Source: Kribbella sindirgiensis
GTDB taxonomy: Bacteria > Actinomycetota > Actinomycetes > Propionibacteriales > Kribbellaceae
Direction: 5' to 3'
Assembly: GCF_004331435.1 (NCBI RefSeq)
Contig: NZ_SJKA01000024.1
Coordinates: forward strand, 43,118-107,117
DNA length: 64,000 bases
Shown: one piece after another, positions 36,739-46,758 of the stretch
Numbering within the stretch: position 1 is the stretch's first letter
Layout of the letters: each line of letters begins with the position of its first letter
Made by a program: the position numbers and the translations under genes
Notes under the pieces: model-generated
Seen by the model: only the letters and a program-made list of their open reading frames with translations
Database searches by the model: none
What the model was told of the DNA's origin: nothing

Positions 36739-39359
36739 GCTGCTCCACCGATCTCGAACTGTTCTCTGAGCAGGCGCTCGTCGATTCGGAGAGTGACCCC
36801 ATCTGCATCCATTTCGATGACGGCGTAACCGTCCACGTTGAGGAGGCGCCGAACCGCGGCAAGTACCTGACCAACTCCTGCGGCCGGAATGCCTGCCGCG
36901 GCAGCAACGGTGTCCAGGTGGGCTCGGCTACCGTGTTCCAGAAGGGCCCGAATTACGGCCGCGGCTGTCGCGTCGTCAAGTGCCCTGCGTCCGGCCATCC
37001 GCTTCTGCTCGGCGTACGTCGCCGACGCAAGCACCGCCTCCGCTAGACCGATCGCGGGTCTCTCCGTCGTGGACACCTCGAAAAGGACGCCCTGGTCCGC
37101 GGCCTTCGAAGCTTCCTCGGAGGGTTGGATCTTCCGCGGCTTTGGCAGCACCGAGCTGGTCACGAGGTTCACCGGATCGTTCCACCACGTTGGCACCTGC
37201 GGCGCTGCGGCCTCCCAGCCTGATACCCCTGCACTCATTGTTGCGGCCTGGAAGACGAGGACCGGGATGGTGATCTCAGCCAGGCTTGCGCCACCGTGGT
37301 AACCAGCCCGGCGCGCGCCGAAATGGGCATCTTCGCGCCACAGCAACACGGCGGATTCGTCGGGCGCGATCACGCGCGGACCCTTGACAAGCACCTCGCC
37401 GTGAGCAGCTGGGCCACTGGAAGCGAGCCTCCACCGAGCATCGGCTCCCGGCGAAGAGAGCGCTTCGCTGTCCCGCTCGACCACGTGTCCGTGATCTGAA
37501 GTCAGGATCACCACGCGGCGAGCGTCGGCTGCCGCCACGAGCAGCGCACGCAGCGGCTCTACCCGGTGAAGGTCCCAATCGCTTCCCGAAGTGTCATTCT
37601 TGTGGATCGCATCGTCGATCGCGTTGATGACGACCCCGACCACCCGTGCGGCGTTATCCCGCATCGCTCGCAGGAGGCCATCTGGAAGGGCAGCACCACC
37701 TTCGGCGCGCAAATCGTCCTTGTGGAAGACGAGCGAACCTGGAAAGGCAGTCGCGAGCCCCTTCTTCTCATCGTCTGCTCCGCCCTCGCAAAGCTTTCCA
37801 CAGAAGAGTGTCGTGCGTGAGATGCGGGTGAGCGATGGGAGGGCAGCGACGGCGGCCAATCGTCGGTGGGTTGCTGCGGGCACCCACTCGACGAGGCCCA
37901 GTCGGGCAACTTCGCTGGCAAGGGCGGTTCCGATTGCGGCGCTCATGCCGTCAAGCACGACCAGGAGCGCACCACCGTTGTGCCGCCACGGCTCGACAAT
38001 CTCTGAGAGGAGCCGCTCGATGCCAAGGGCGCCGCGTGGGCCTATATCACGCGCTTGGTGTAGTCGGGTCGCGGCTGTCTCGTCACGTCGTTGACGACGT
38101 TCCTGAACCCTGGTGATGAGTGCCTCGTAGGCCCCGGCGACGACGGGGTCGGCGTCGCCGTTCCACACCGCACCGATCGCCGCGTCGACCCAGGCGCCGT
38201 CATCCATCTGGTGCTGCAGATCCTGGGCGAGGGAGGTTGTGGTTTGCTCGTTCGTCGCGAGCCATCGCGCAAGTCGCACCGCCATGGTCGGTGCAGTCGA
38301 CGTCCCCGCATCTCGATGGTCCATCAACGCTGCCAGAGCTTCTTCAACCTCCTTGCCGGAGTCGAGAGCGTTGGCGAGCGCGCGAAGCCGAGCGCGGTAG
38401 CCCGGATGCAGAATCGTCGACCGCTCCGCGCCTTTCTCCCAGTCGAGGTCGCCGAGCAACGCCTCGGCCTGCTGCAGGGCGACACCGAGCTCCGGGGAGT
38501 CATCAAGCCCCAAGCGCAGTACCACCGTCTTCGCTACCTGGGCCACCGCCTGGGCGACTTCAACCCTAATCGACTTCCCGTCAATGTACGCCTCCACGCG
38601 CGCCCGTGCAGCGATCTGTTCTTCGCACACTGGTGTTCCGTCGTCCGGCCAGAGCACATCGAGCGCCAGCCCAACGGCCAGTGGTGAGATGTGTTCCTGC
38701 CGCTGTGCAACCCGCAAAGCAAAGGCCGCAGGAGCACCCAGCTCCAAGCTGGCCCAGTCGATGACATGCCGTCGCAGCCGTTCATCGACAGAAGCCCATG
38801 ACCGCCGCACATCGCGTTGGCCCAGTGACGTGAGGACCACGATCCCGTCCAGCTCGGTGTTAGCGCCCAAACCGAGAAGGTTCGCCAGCAGGGCTCCGAT
38901 AGCGTGCCGCGCGGTGAGTGCCAGTTCGGTGGAGCGCGGCCAGCCGCCTGGAGGCTGGTGGTCGAGTAGGGCCGTCGCGGCCCAGTCGAGCCGGCGCAGC
39001 TCGCGGCTCACTTCGCGGGCACCGGGAAACATGCGGGGCACCGCTTGCCACTCGTCGGGGACCTCGATTTGCTGCCGGTAGGCTCGGGCGAGCACCGCGT
39101 CGCCTAGGTCGTCGCGTGGCCTGTCGGTCAGGATCACGACGCGCTCATCGGCCTCCAGGGACGCATAGATGTCAAGGATTCCGAGTTGTGACACGCCAGG
39201 TAGAACGCGCACCCAAGTGTTCCCAACGCTCACGTCCCCGTGAGTCCACTCCGGGCGGGCTCGGAGCAGAAGAACCTGCATCCCGGACTTCACCAAGTCC
39301 GAGGCGCGTTGCTGCACCATCGCTGGCGAGACCGTGACAGCTCGGACCTGTTCGCTCAC
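36735..39359 (-). CDS. pglZ: BREX/Pgl alkaline-phosphatase-fold protein PglZ
   Basis: 874 aa from GTG 39359, which overlaps the pglY TGA and has a GGAGG five bases upstream; GTG 39365 is too close to that site. The PglZ domain shows VVLDGMSAA with metal-site Asp470 and ILTSDHGHVV with Asp622-His623-His625, the alkaline-phosphatase-like metal ligands. The N-terminal 450 residues are helical, as in other PglZ proteins. PglZ is a core protein of all BREX types and limits toxicity of PglX in the Streptomyces Pgl system. Confidence 0.95.
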   Translation of the reverse strand: MSEQVRAVTVSPAMVQQRASDLVKSGMQVLLLRARPEWTHGDVSVGNTWVRVLPGVSQLGILDIYASLEADERVVILTDRPRDDLGDAVLARAYRQQIEVPDEWQAVPRMFPGAREVSRELRRLDWAATALLDHQPPGGWPRSTELALTARHAIGALLANLLGLGANTELDGIVVLTSLGQRDVRRSWASVDERLRRHVIDWASLELGAPAAFALRVAQRQEHISPLAVGLALDVLWPDDGTPVCEEQIAARARVEAYIDGKSIRVEVAQAVAQVAKTVVLRLGLDDSPELGVALQQAEALLGDLDWEKGAERSTILHPGYRARLRALANALDSGKEVEEALAALMDHRDAGTSTAPTMAVRLARWLATNEQTTTSLAQDLQHQMDDGAWVDAAIGAVWNGDADPVVAGAYEALITRVQERRQRRDETAATRLHQARDIGPRGALGIERLLSEIVEPWRHNGGALLVVLDGMSAAIGTALASEVARLGLVEWVPAATHRRLAAVAALPSLTRISRTTLFCGKLCEGGADDEKKGLATAFPGSLVFHKDDLRAEGGAALPDGLLRAMRDNAARVVGVVINAIDDAIHKNDTSGSDWDLHRVEPLRALLVAAADARRVVILTSDHGHVVERDSEALSSPGADARWRLASSGPAAHGEVLVKGPRVIAPDESAVLLWREDAHFGARRAGYHGGASLAEITIPVLVFQAATMSAGVSGWEAAAPQVPTWWNDPVNLVTSSVLPKPRKIQPSEEASKAADQGVLFEVSTTERPAIGLAEAVLASATYAEQKRMAGRRALDDATAAAVIRALLEHGSRAHLDTVAAAAGIPAAGVGQVLAAVRRLLNVDGYAVIEMDADGVTLRIDERLLREQFEIGGAA

Positions 39360-42300
39360 TCCCACCTCCAGTCGACATGGAGCTTCTTGCCGTCCACCGG
39401 GTTCTGTAGCTCTTCGACAAGAGTCTTGCGCAAACTGTCGAGCTGAGAGATCGCTTTCACTTCGATGCTGTGGACCGCGCGGGCGCGAGTCTCTGCCTCC
39501 CGCCGGCGGCTCTCAAGCTCGGCCTCCTGCTCACGCAATCGCTGTTCCCGTTCGGCGAGTGCCTTTCGCTCCTCCTCGAGGACATGTTGCCGCTCCGCTT
39601 CCGCCCGCGCCTGTTCTTCCGCCTTGACTCGGCGCCTGTCTTCCTCGCGGCGTGCTCGTTCGGCTGCTTCGTCATCTGGCTCCTGGCCTCGTCGGCTGAC
39701 GAGGATTGTGGTGGCGCCTGCTGCTGCCGTCGACAGTGCGGCGGCGAGCTCGGAGTGGAGCTGGTCGGCCTGAGCCGCGCCGCGGAGGGCTTGCACGAGT
39801 GAGTCGGCCCGCTCCCCGTCCAGGGAAGACACCTGGTTGAGCAGCTGCCACTGCGCGCCCTTGATGGCGGCGGTCACCTCCGCGGCGGTGGAGAGCGACC
39901 GTGCGAGCGCCTGGAGTTCGGCCGGAAGATCGAACTCCGCTAGCACGCGAATCCGGTCGACGTGGTCGCGCTCTCCGCTGATGGCGGCGACCAAATCGCG
40001 CGCACGACGAGCGGTGGCGAGGCGGGGGCTGACTTCAGAGAGCGCGAACACGTCACGGTGCGCGTCGAGCGCGCCTAGCAGCTCGCTGGCCGCCTGCTCG
40101 GCCTGGCGTGCTCGTGTCGACAGCGCGATTCCAACCCGGTTGACGGCTGCGCTAGACAAGTGATGCTCGCTCGCGCCCACTCCGAAGAGACTTTTGGCCC
40201 GGTCTAGCGCCCGGCCCCACTCTTCTCCTGTCGGAAGCACCGGCTCTTGCAAGGTCGTGTCGTTCGTCAGTGCGCCGATGGCCGCGGGCTCCATTCTCGC
40301 GCCGTAGCGAAAGAGCTGCCGGTCGGTGAGCGATGCCCAGGCGAGAATCAGCAGGTCTTGCGCATCCGTGGTCATCCCCTGGTCGGCAATGGCGGTCCGC
40401 AGAGCTCCCACTGTCACATCACCGCTCGCGGCGGATTTTGTGAACTCGTCGTGCCAGCGGAAGCGAACCGGGTCGAGCACATACGTGACTTCGCTCAGCG
40501 ACCCTACGCCGTACCCGTCGACGACGCGTCGTACCTTGGTGGCCATCGCCCGGTCGACGGTCTCGATGCGTCCCCCAGCGGCCATGGCCTTTCGAGCCAG
40601 CTCGAGTACCGCCGATAGTTCGGCACGCCGCACCTCGTCAGTTCCTCGATCCACCTGCGGGTGATGGGGATACCGCGCATCGAGCGCTGCACCAAGTGCA
40701 TCGACGACAGCACCACGGAAATTGGGCGAGGACGGCTTGAGCGGGTCATAGTCGGGTGCCAGCGTCACTAAGTGCTGTCCGTCAATTATCCGGTCACCGA
40801 GGTGATCGTCCGTAGCGGCATCGATCCCGTAGGCCTGACGCAGTGCACCAAGCACCTGCTCTCGAAGAGCGTCTCGCTGGTTTGCCAGCTGGCGGCGCGC
40901 CGGTTCACGGTCGTTGACTGGCAGGCCGGTTGAATACTGGTCAAACCTGCTGCCCGTGAGGAGATAGTCCAAGACCACGAGCTTGCCCACATCGTCCATA
41001 CGTGCCGCCGTCAGGAAGTGGGGGAGCCAAGCGACGGTGTCGGTCGTCATGCCGTCCTGCTTGAGCTGGACGAGCCGCAGAAAGTCGTCGGCTGGCGGGT
41101 GGCCGGCGTCATCGAACGGGAAGTCGACGACAAGCTTCCATCGCCCCTCAGATGCGGTCAGCGTCTCGACCGGCAGGGCACGTTCGTCGCGGACGTTGCC
41201 GAACACCACATCCGCTTCACACTTCTGCCCTCGCCACACGTGGCTCACGACATAATCGCTTCCCAGGGCCCCTGTGGCAGATGCACCGATCTGATCGGCA
41301 AGGAGCCGTCGCAGCAGGCCGCGGCGGTTCTCGTGGGTGTCCTCGGTCTGAACGTGCACTAGAACGGAGTCGAAGTCCACACCGGAGAGCTGCAGCGATA
41401 TGACGGGATCTGTCCCGCCTTGACTGACGGTGATCTCACCGAATTCCGCTGCCCACTCCTTCGCAAGAACAACAACCTGGCTCGCCTCCTGACCGGGCAG
41501 CATGGAGACGACGGAGCCGAAGTTGAGCGCTGCCAACTTGGAAGCCGTGAGGTCCTTCAAAGAGGCAGCACCGGGCGCGATGGCTGCGACGAGCAGCGTC
41601 TTCGCGAGCCGGTCGTCGCGTCGGAACGCGTGATCTCTTGCTACCTCTCGGCTCTGTGCTTCATCGAGCCCGTGTCGCATAACGAGGTAAGGCCGCATCT
41701 TTTGGGTGTAGAACGTGCGCGCGGCCCTGAAGAGATTCTTCATGTCGTCAGTCAGTGGCTCAGAATCTCCGAGGACGACCACGTCGAACAGGTCTCCGAC
41801 AGGAATCAAATCCCCGACGGTGAGCTCGTCCCGGCTCCTTGAAAGGAGCTCACTCATGATCTTCAGGGCTGTGCGCTCGCGCTGCATGATCGAGGACAGC
41901 GCGACCATCGCGTCCACAAGTGCGGGCGAGAACGGATAGACCTGCTCGAAATCGACTGCGGCTGAACCAGCTTCGTCCGTCAGCAGGTGCTTCCAAGCCA
42001 CAGGGTTGGCTCGGACCCGCCCGACCGCGCCGGCCAGCGCCGTCCTGCCCTCCTCGCTAGTGGGAGTCAGCAGACGTCTCTGGACGATCTGCGGCAGGTT
42101 GGCGGCCGCCAGGGTGATCTTCTCGAATCGACCCTCCCACCACTGAAAGGAGTCATCGAGCGCCACTTGTTCTGCGCCGACGGCGCCACCGCCAAGAAAG
42201 TCTTTGAGGTTGCGCTGACGCGCTACAAAGGAGACCAACGGCACGGGCAGCGAGCCAACGCCGGTCTCGACGAGCTTAGCCACCTTCGACGTCTCGGTTT

Positions 42301-43141
42301 GGATGAACGTGGTATCGCGCAGGTGATTGGCCAGCCAGAGGACAAGCTCGTCGAGAAACAGGATGACGCCGTCGTATCCGAGCTCCTTGGCATGCTGCGT
42401 CATTGCCTGAAGCCCGCTGGATATGTCCAACCAGGTGCCGGTCGACTCGAAGGATTGGAAGTATGTCTTGACGAGCGCGGCCACGAGTCGCTGTCGATCC
42501 GGGTCACCGGCAGGCTTGTGGCGAGCGGCGTCGTACCGCTCGGCAGTAATGGACGACTCGAAGGTGCCCCAGCCCGGTGATGGTGAGGCGCCACCGGCGA
42601 GCTTTGTGAAGAACCTATCCTCGCCGAGGTCGACCCTCAGCCGGTCAGCGTCCTCCAGCAAGGCGTCTGAGCGATGCAGTACGGGAGCGGCTGCATCGGA
42701 GTGCCTGGTCTTGACGGCGGCGAGATACCCTCCGAAGAGCGCAGATTCAAAGTTGTCGGCGCCGATGAGGTGGTAGTCAATAGCAAGTAGGTTCCTGTCC
42801 TGCAGTTCCGCGTGATTGGCCACGACGTCCTGTAGCCCTGCCAATGCACGAGCTTGCGGATTTCCGATGAGCAGCTGGTGCATCACTGCCATGTAGTGCG
42901 ACTTACCGGCACCGAACGAGCCGTGGATGAAGGCTCCTTTAGAGGTTCCGCTCCTGAGGGTAGACTCGAGCAGTCTGAGACCCTTGTCGAACGCCTCTGC
43001 GATCGACTCGGTAACGACGTACTCGGAGAGAGTTTTCGCGGCGGCCTGTTGTGCGCGGTGGATCTGGAGGACGAAGTCGTCGTCGTGAACGGCAAGCGGG
43101 ATGTCGATCGCATCCCGCAGGGGAAATGACAGATCGGTCAT
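39356..43141 (-). CDS. pglY: BREX/Pgl ATPase PglY (BrxC-like)
   Basis: 1261 aa from ATG 43141, preceded by AAGGAG; an in-frame start at 43198 would run into pglX. The P-loop GSFGAGKSHY has Lys80. The long body contains ILFLDELVLWLANH as a probable Walker B and ends in a coiled coil rich in Arg and Glu (about 1130-1240). Size and position match PglY, the BrxC-family ATPase of type 2 systems. The gap to pglX is 11 bases. Confidence 0.94.
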   Translation of the reverse strand: MTDLSFPLRDAIDIPLAVHDDDFVLQIHRAQQAAAKTLSEYVVTESIAEAFDKGLRLLESTLRSGTSKGAFIHGSFGAGKSHYMAVMHQLLIGNPQARALAGLQDVVANHAELQDRNLLAIDYHLIGADNFESALFGGYLAAVKTRHSDAAAPVLHRSDALLEDADRLRVDLGEDRFFTKLAGGASPSPGWGTFESSITAERYDAARHKPAGDPDRQRLVAALVKTYFQSFESTGTWLDISSGLQAMTQHAKELGYDGVILFLDELVLWLANHLRDTTFIQTETSKVAKLVETGVGSLPVPLVSFVARQRNLKDFLGGGAVGAEQVALDDSFQWWEGRFEKITLAAANLPQIVQRRLLTPTSEEGRTALAGAVGRVRANPVAWKHLLTDEAGSAAVDFEQVYPFSPALVDAMVALSSIMQRERTALKIMSELLSRSRDELTVGDLIPVGDLFDVVVLGDSEPLTDDMKNLFRAARTFYTQKMRPYLVMRHGLDEAQSREVARDHAFRRDDRLAKTLLVAAIAPGAASLKDLTASKLAALNFGSVVSMLPGQEASQVVVLAKEWAAEFGEITVSQGGTDPVISLQLSGVDFDSVLVHVQTEDTHENRRGLLRRLLADQIGASATGALGSDYVVSHVWRGQKCEADVVFGNVRDERALPVETLTASEGRWKLVVDFPFDDAGHPPADDFLRLVQLKQDGMTTDTVAWLPHFLTAARMDDVGKLVVLDYLLTGSRFDQYSTGLPVNDREPARRQLANQRDALREQVLGALRQAYGIDAATDDHLGDRIIDGQHLVTLAPDYDPLKPSSPNFRGAVVDALGAALDARYPHHPQVDRGTDEVRRAELSAVLELARKAMAAGGRIETVDRAMATKVRRVVDGYGVGSLSEVTYVLDPVRFRWHDEFTKSAASGDVTVGALRTAIADQGMTTDAQDLLILAWASLTDRQLFRYGARMEPAAIGALTNDTTLQEPVLPTGEEWGRALDRAKSLFGVGASEHHLSSAAVNRVGIALSTRARQAEQAASELLGALDAHRDVFALSEVSPRLATARRARDLVAAISGERDHVDRIRVLAEFDLPAELQALARSLSTAAEVTAAIKGAQWQLLNQVSSLDGERADSLVQALRGAAQADQLHSELAAALSTAAAGATTILVSRRGQEPDDEAAERARREEDRRRVKAEEQARAEAERQHVLEEERKALAEREQRLREQEAELESRRREAETRARAVHSIEVKAISQLDSLRKTLVEELQNPVDGKKLHVDWRWE

Positions 43142-43152
43142 TGCTCTCTCCT

Positions 43153-46100
43153 TCACAAGCGCAGGGCCCGGGCACGAGTTGCAACAGGCGGCACCCACGC
43201 GCTCACCTGGTCACGAGTCTTCTCCACCCGGGCAAGGTACTGGTCGACAACGCCGCTGATAACGGATGCCGAGCTGGTGCCATATGCAGTCTCGATCTCG
43301 CTGTGCCATTGGTGTAACCAACACTCAAGCTCAACCAGGCCGGCCACGAGCGGCTCGATGCCAGCATCGTCGACCCCGAGCGCCTGCTGCACGGGAATCT
43401 CTCTAGCTAAAGCCAGTGCCTGGTCGCGGTGCGACCAGCCCGCCCAGCCGATGACTGGAGTGGAGTCGCCAGCGCGGCGAACGCCCGGGTAGAGAATGAA
43501 GCGCTCCTTCGGCATGTCGAACTTGCCGCGCGCCCGCCAGTACGTCGGGCTGCGGAAATCGGACTTCGCATATTTGGGCGGCAAAGGGATGGTGATGCTA
43601 TCTCCCATGTCCTCGCGACGCTGGAGTGCCCAGACTTCCTGCCAGGCTCTGAATTTATCCACGCCGGACGGTTTGTATCGATGGGCGGCCAGGAACGGGA
43701 CTGCCTCTTCCCAGATGAGTGATGCGATGACGGCGGCCAAGTCGGGCTCGGCATTCTCGCTCAACACCCGAGCAAGTTCTCTAACGACTCGATCATTCCG
43801 AAGCGCGTCTGCCAGCTCTGCCACAGAGTGAGCCGCCGGGCCCTGCGCATCCTGCCACAAGGCGGGGTTCTCCAGACGGGTTAGAATCGCGCCGCGCAGA
43901 GCGTTCTGGCGCTGCGCGTCCCACGATTCGATCCACCACCGCCGCTTGCACTCCGGTCTCTCAATGAGTTCGATATAGCCGTCATGCGCAATGCAGTGGA
44001 GCCGACGTTGAACAATCGCAGAATAATCGGAAGGCCACCAGTGTGGAGCGTCCGAAATCGCCACTGAATGATGTCGGTCGAACCAAGCGGTCTCTTCCTC
44101 ACCGCTCGCAACGCGGCGAGCTAGCGCGATCTCAAAAGCCCGCTCACCCAGGGCCAACTCGTCGAGCCCACTACCGCGGTAGGTGAGATCTTCTTCAATT
44201 AGGCCATAAATTCGATAGGAGTCCCAGTCGAGCTCCTCCTGCTCGAAGATCATTCGCGCTCGGAGCCGCTCCCAGTCTGCCCTGGCCTCGCGAAGCCGTT
44301 CGGCCAAACCTTCGGCGCCACCTTGGTCCATCCAGACCATGATCACCTGGAGGGGCGATGCACCTTGTACGTCGCCTGCCAGAGTGTCAAGCATGCGGCC
44401 GCGATCTATTGGCAGCTGATCTGCGATCGGGAACTGATCGAGTTTGGTTCCCGTGAATTCATACCGCGGCTCCCAGTCCTCATCGCCAATTCCGCCACCG
44501 ATGCCGCCATTCCCTTTGTTGTGACATACTTGCTTGAGCCAGAAACAGGCGACCGAGCTATTCAATGCGGCGGCAAGCTCAAAGAACTCCGACTCCAGAC
44601 TTTCTGGTGGTAGCTCAATGCGGAGGGCACCAGGCTTCTCAATGTCATCTCGCCTGACGATAGCAGCATGGAAATGAGTAGCGATCTTTGCGAAGGCGAT
44701 TCGCGGGCGAGCATCGCGCTGAGCGCTGACTTGGTGCCACGACAACCAGTCGATCCCAGATTCACGATAGGTAGTACCTGAGAATGTAGCCCGATTCCAC
44801 AAGGATCGGCGCCACGGCCACAGGGAAGTTCGCGACGTCTCGGCCGCGCTCGCCGCGGCCGCTGGTCCGCCCGCGAAGAACAACTCGCCGATCTTGCCCG
44901 CCGCCCAGTCTCGAACCGCATTGCCGTCAATCGCGCCGGCTATGTCCCCTGCATCTACGCCAAGGCGGACGAACGTTCCGACGGGCGCAGCAAAGTAGTC
45001 CTCGGCGTGGCTGTCGCCGAACATTCCCATTCTCCACACCCTGGCGCCCATTCGCCCCGGAGCAGCTTCGATCGCCTCCTTCAATGCGGTAGCAGTCTCC
45101 CCGCCAAGAGACCACGGATGGACGGTCAGGTTTTTCCGATCCCGTAGCGAAATCGAAACATACCGGCCTTCAAACCAATCGTCATTGACATGTTCGACGA
45201 TTTCCCTCCAAACGCGCCCCTTCGCCGGATCGACAGGTACGCCGGGTTCGCCTCTGACGCCAGCAACAACACGAACATGGTTATCCACTGGCCGCCGACG
45301 GCGACCAATCAGGATGACCGTCGGTGTGCCGTGGCCAGGAATATGAGCACGCGATGTGTCAATCACGCGAGTTAGGTCGACCGGATTCTCCAAATGAAAG
45401 CCAGCAAAAAGGTCTTCCACGACTTTCCTACCGAACTCCCGCTTCATGAACCCGTTCGCTGTGATTTGGCCTACGTATCCCGCACCCCGACCTTGTTCGC
45501 CGCGAATGGCAAGTCGGAAGAAGAGCTCCATGAATGGTATTGATAAGTTGTACTGGCCGTGAGCCGTGCGATATGCTTGCCGATATATCTTCCGCAGCGC
45601 CCTATCGGTTACGGCGATGTACGGAGGATTGCCAACCACGACGTGATATTTACCCGGTCTGAGTATTTCGAAATAGTCGGAAAGGTCCTCAGAGTCATAT
45701 AGATAGGTCCTTCCTTGCTCATCCTCGGCGAGCACGCCGAACGTCTCCGGCACACCTCCCTGCTCACCGAGCAGGGAGTCGCCGATCGCCAGCCGAAATC
45801 CCATGGCAGGCACCCCGACGAGCGATCGCTCTCCCATTGTCTTGAGGCCCGCGAGCGTCAGCCGGAAGCGGGCGATGGCAACCGCGAAGGGGTTGAGATC
45901 AACGCCGTGAATGGACGCCATGGCACGGCGTATGCGTTCTTTGGCGTCGAGCGCAGGCGCCTCCTCGAGCCACGCGCGGTTGAGTCGTTCGAACGCGCCA
46001 AGCAGGAAGTGGCCCGACCCGCAGGTGGGATCGATTACCTTGAGGCCATTGAGGCCGAATTCTGCGATCGCGGACGTCAGAGTCTGTTCAAGGATGAATT

Positions 46101-46758
46101 CTTCGACAAAAACTGGCGTCTGCAGCAGCGCGTAAGTCTTCTTCGCGTGCTCGGAGAGGTCCTGATAGAGATCGCCGAGGAAGCGGGTGTCGAGGTTGGG
46201 GTCGGTGAAATCGTGGACCAGCACGCCACCTGCGTCCGTGCGACGCCAGAACGCGATGAGAGCATTTGCCGACTCCGGACTGATCTCGGCCAACCACACA
46301 GGGTTATGGCGTGGGTCGACGAGACCCGCTCCAGCGGGCTGTGCAGCCAGCACGCGGAAGCCCTGCTGGAGCCAGTGTCGGCGGTTGTGGATGGGGTTGG
46401 TGCGGAAGTAGGCGGTGAGGTTTTCCTCGGCGCGCTGAGTGCGGTCACCCGGGCCGGCGATCCAACCGACTGCGATAGGCATACCATCGAGCCGGGCACC
46501 CGCGAGCAAGTCGTTGTCCTCGCAGAAGCGCAGGAACGCTGTGGCGACGACCCAGGCAACCGCCGCCTGGTCGACCTCATTATCACGCCAGTCCATCCAA
46601 GAGTGGCCGGTGCGCTCACGCCGTAGGGCCTCTTCATACTCCGCCCGGAGGCGCGCGCCCCACTGATTGCTGCGATCCTCTGCGCTGGCGCGGAGGTCGA
46701 TCTGGAGTGCCTTGAGCTGCGTTTTTAGGTCGGCGAGAAGGGCGGACGAGTCGATCAC
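43153..46758 (-). CDS. pglX: BREX/Pgl adenine-type DNA methyltransferase PglX
   Basis: 1201 aa from GTG 46758, which overlaps the pglW stop (GTGA). The AdoMet motif DPTCGSGHFLLG starts at Asp243 and the catalytic motif NPPY is at 377-380 (VVGNPPYIAV), both of the N6-adenine class. PglX methylates host DNA in BREX systems and is needed for exclusion. Local GC is somewhat lower here (for example around 45.1-45.7 kb) than in the neighbours. No break is seen, and no tract length suggests phase variation, which is known for some Pgl loci. Confidence 0.95.
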   Translation of the reverse strand: MIDSSALLADLKTQLKALQIDLRASAEDRSNQWGARLRAEYEEALRRERTGHSWMDWRDNEVDQAAVAWVVATAFLRFCEDNDLLAGARLDGMPIAVGWIAGPGDRTQRAEENLTAYFRTNPIHNRRHWLQQGFRVLAAQPAGAGLVDPRHNPVWLAEISPESANALIAFWRRTDAGGVLVHDFTDPNLDTRFLGDLYQDLSEHAKKTYALLQTPVFVEEFILEQTLTSAIAEFGLNGLKVIDPTCGSGHFLLGAFERLNRAWLEEAPALDAKERIRRAMASIHGVDLNPFAVAIARFRLTLAGLKTMGERSLVGVPAMGFRLAIGDSLLGEQGGVPETFGVLAEDEQGRTYLYDSEDLSDYFEILRPGKYHVVVGNPPYIAVTDRALRKIYRQAYRTAHGQYNLSIPFMELFFRLAIRGEQGRGAGYVGQITANGFMKREFGRKVVEDLFAGFHLENPVDLTRVIDTSRAHIPGHGTPTVILIGRRRRPVDNHVRVVAGVRGEPGVPVDPAKGRVWREIVEHVNDDWFEGRYVSISLRDRKNLTVHPWSLGGETATALKEAIEAAPGRMGARVWRMGMFGDSHAEDYFAAPVGTFVRLGVDAGDIAGAIDGNAVRDWAAGKIGELFFAGGPAAAASAAETSRTSLWPWRRSLWNRATFSGTTYRESGIDWLSWHQVSAQRDARPRIAFAKIATHFHAAIVRRDDIEKPGALRIELPPESLESEFFELAAALNSSVACFWLKQVCHNKGNGGIGGGIGDEDWEPRYEFTGTKLDQFPIADQLPIDRGRMLDTLAGDVQGASPLQVIMVWMDQGGAEGLAERLREARADWERLRARMIFEQEELDWDSYRIYGLIEEDLTYRGSGLDELALGERAFEIALARRVASGEEETAWFDRHHSVAISDAPHWWPSDYSAIVQRRLHCIAHDGYIELIERPECKRRWWIESWDAQRQNALRGAILTRLENPALWQDAQGPAAHSVAELADALRNDRVVRELARVLSENAEPDLAAVIASLIWEEAVPFLAAHRYKPSGVDKFRAWQEVWALQRREDMGDSITIPLPPKYAKSDFRSPTYWRARGKFDMPKERFILYPGVRRAGDSTPVIGWAGWSHRDQALALAREIPVQQALGVDDAGIEPLVAGLVELECWLHQWHSEIETAYGTSSASVISGVVDQYLARVEKTRDQVSAWVPPVATRARALRL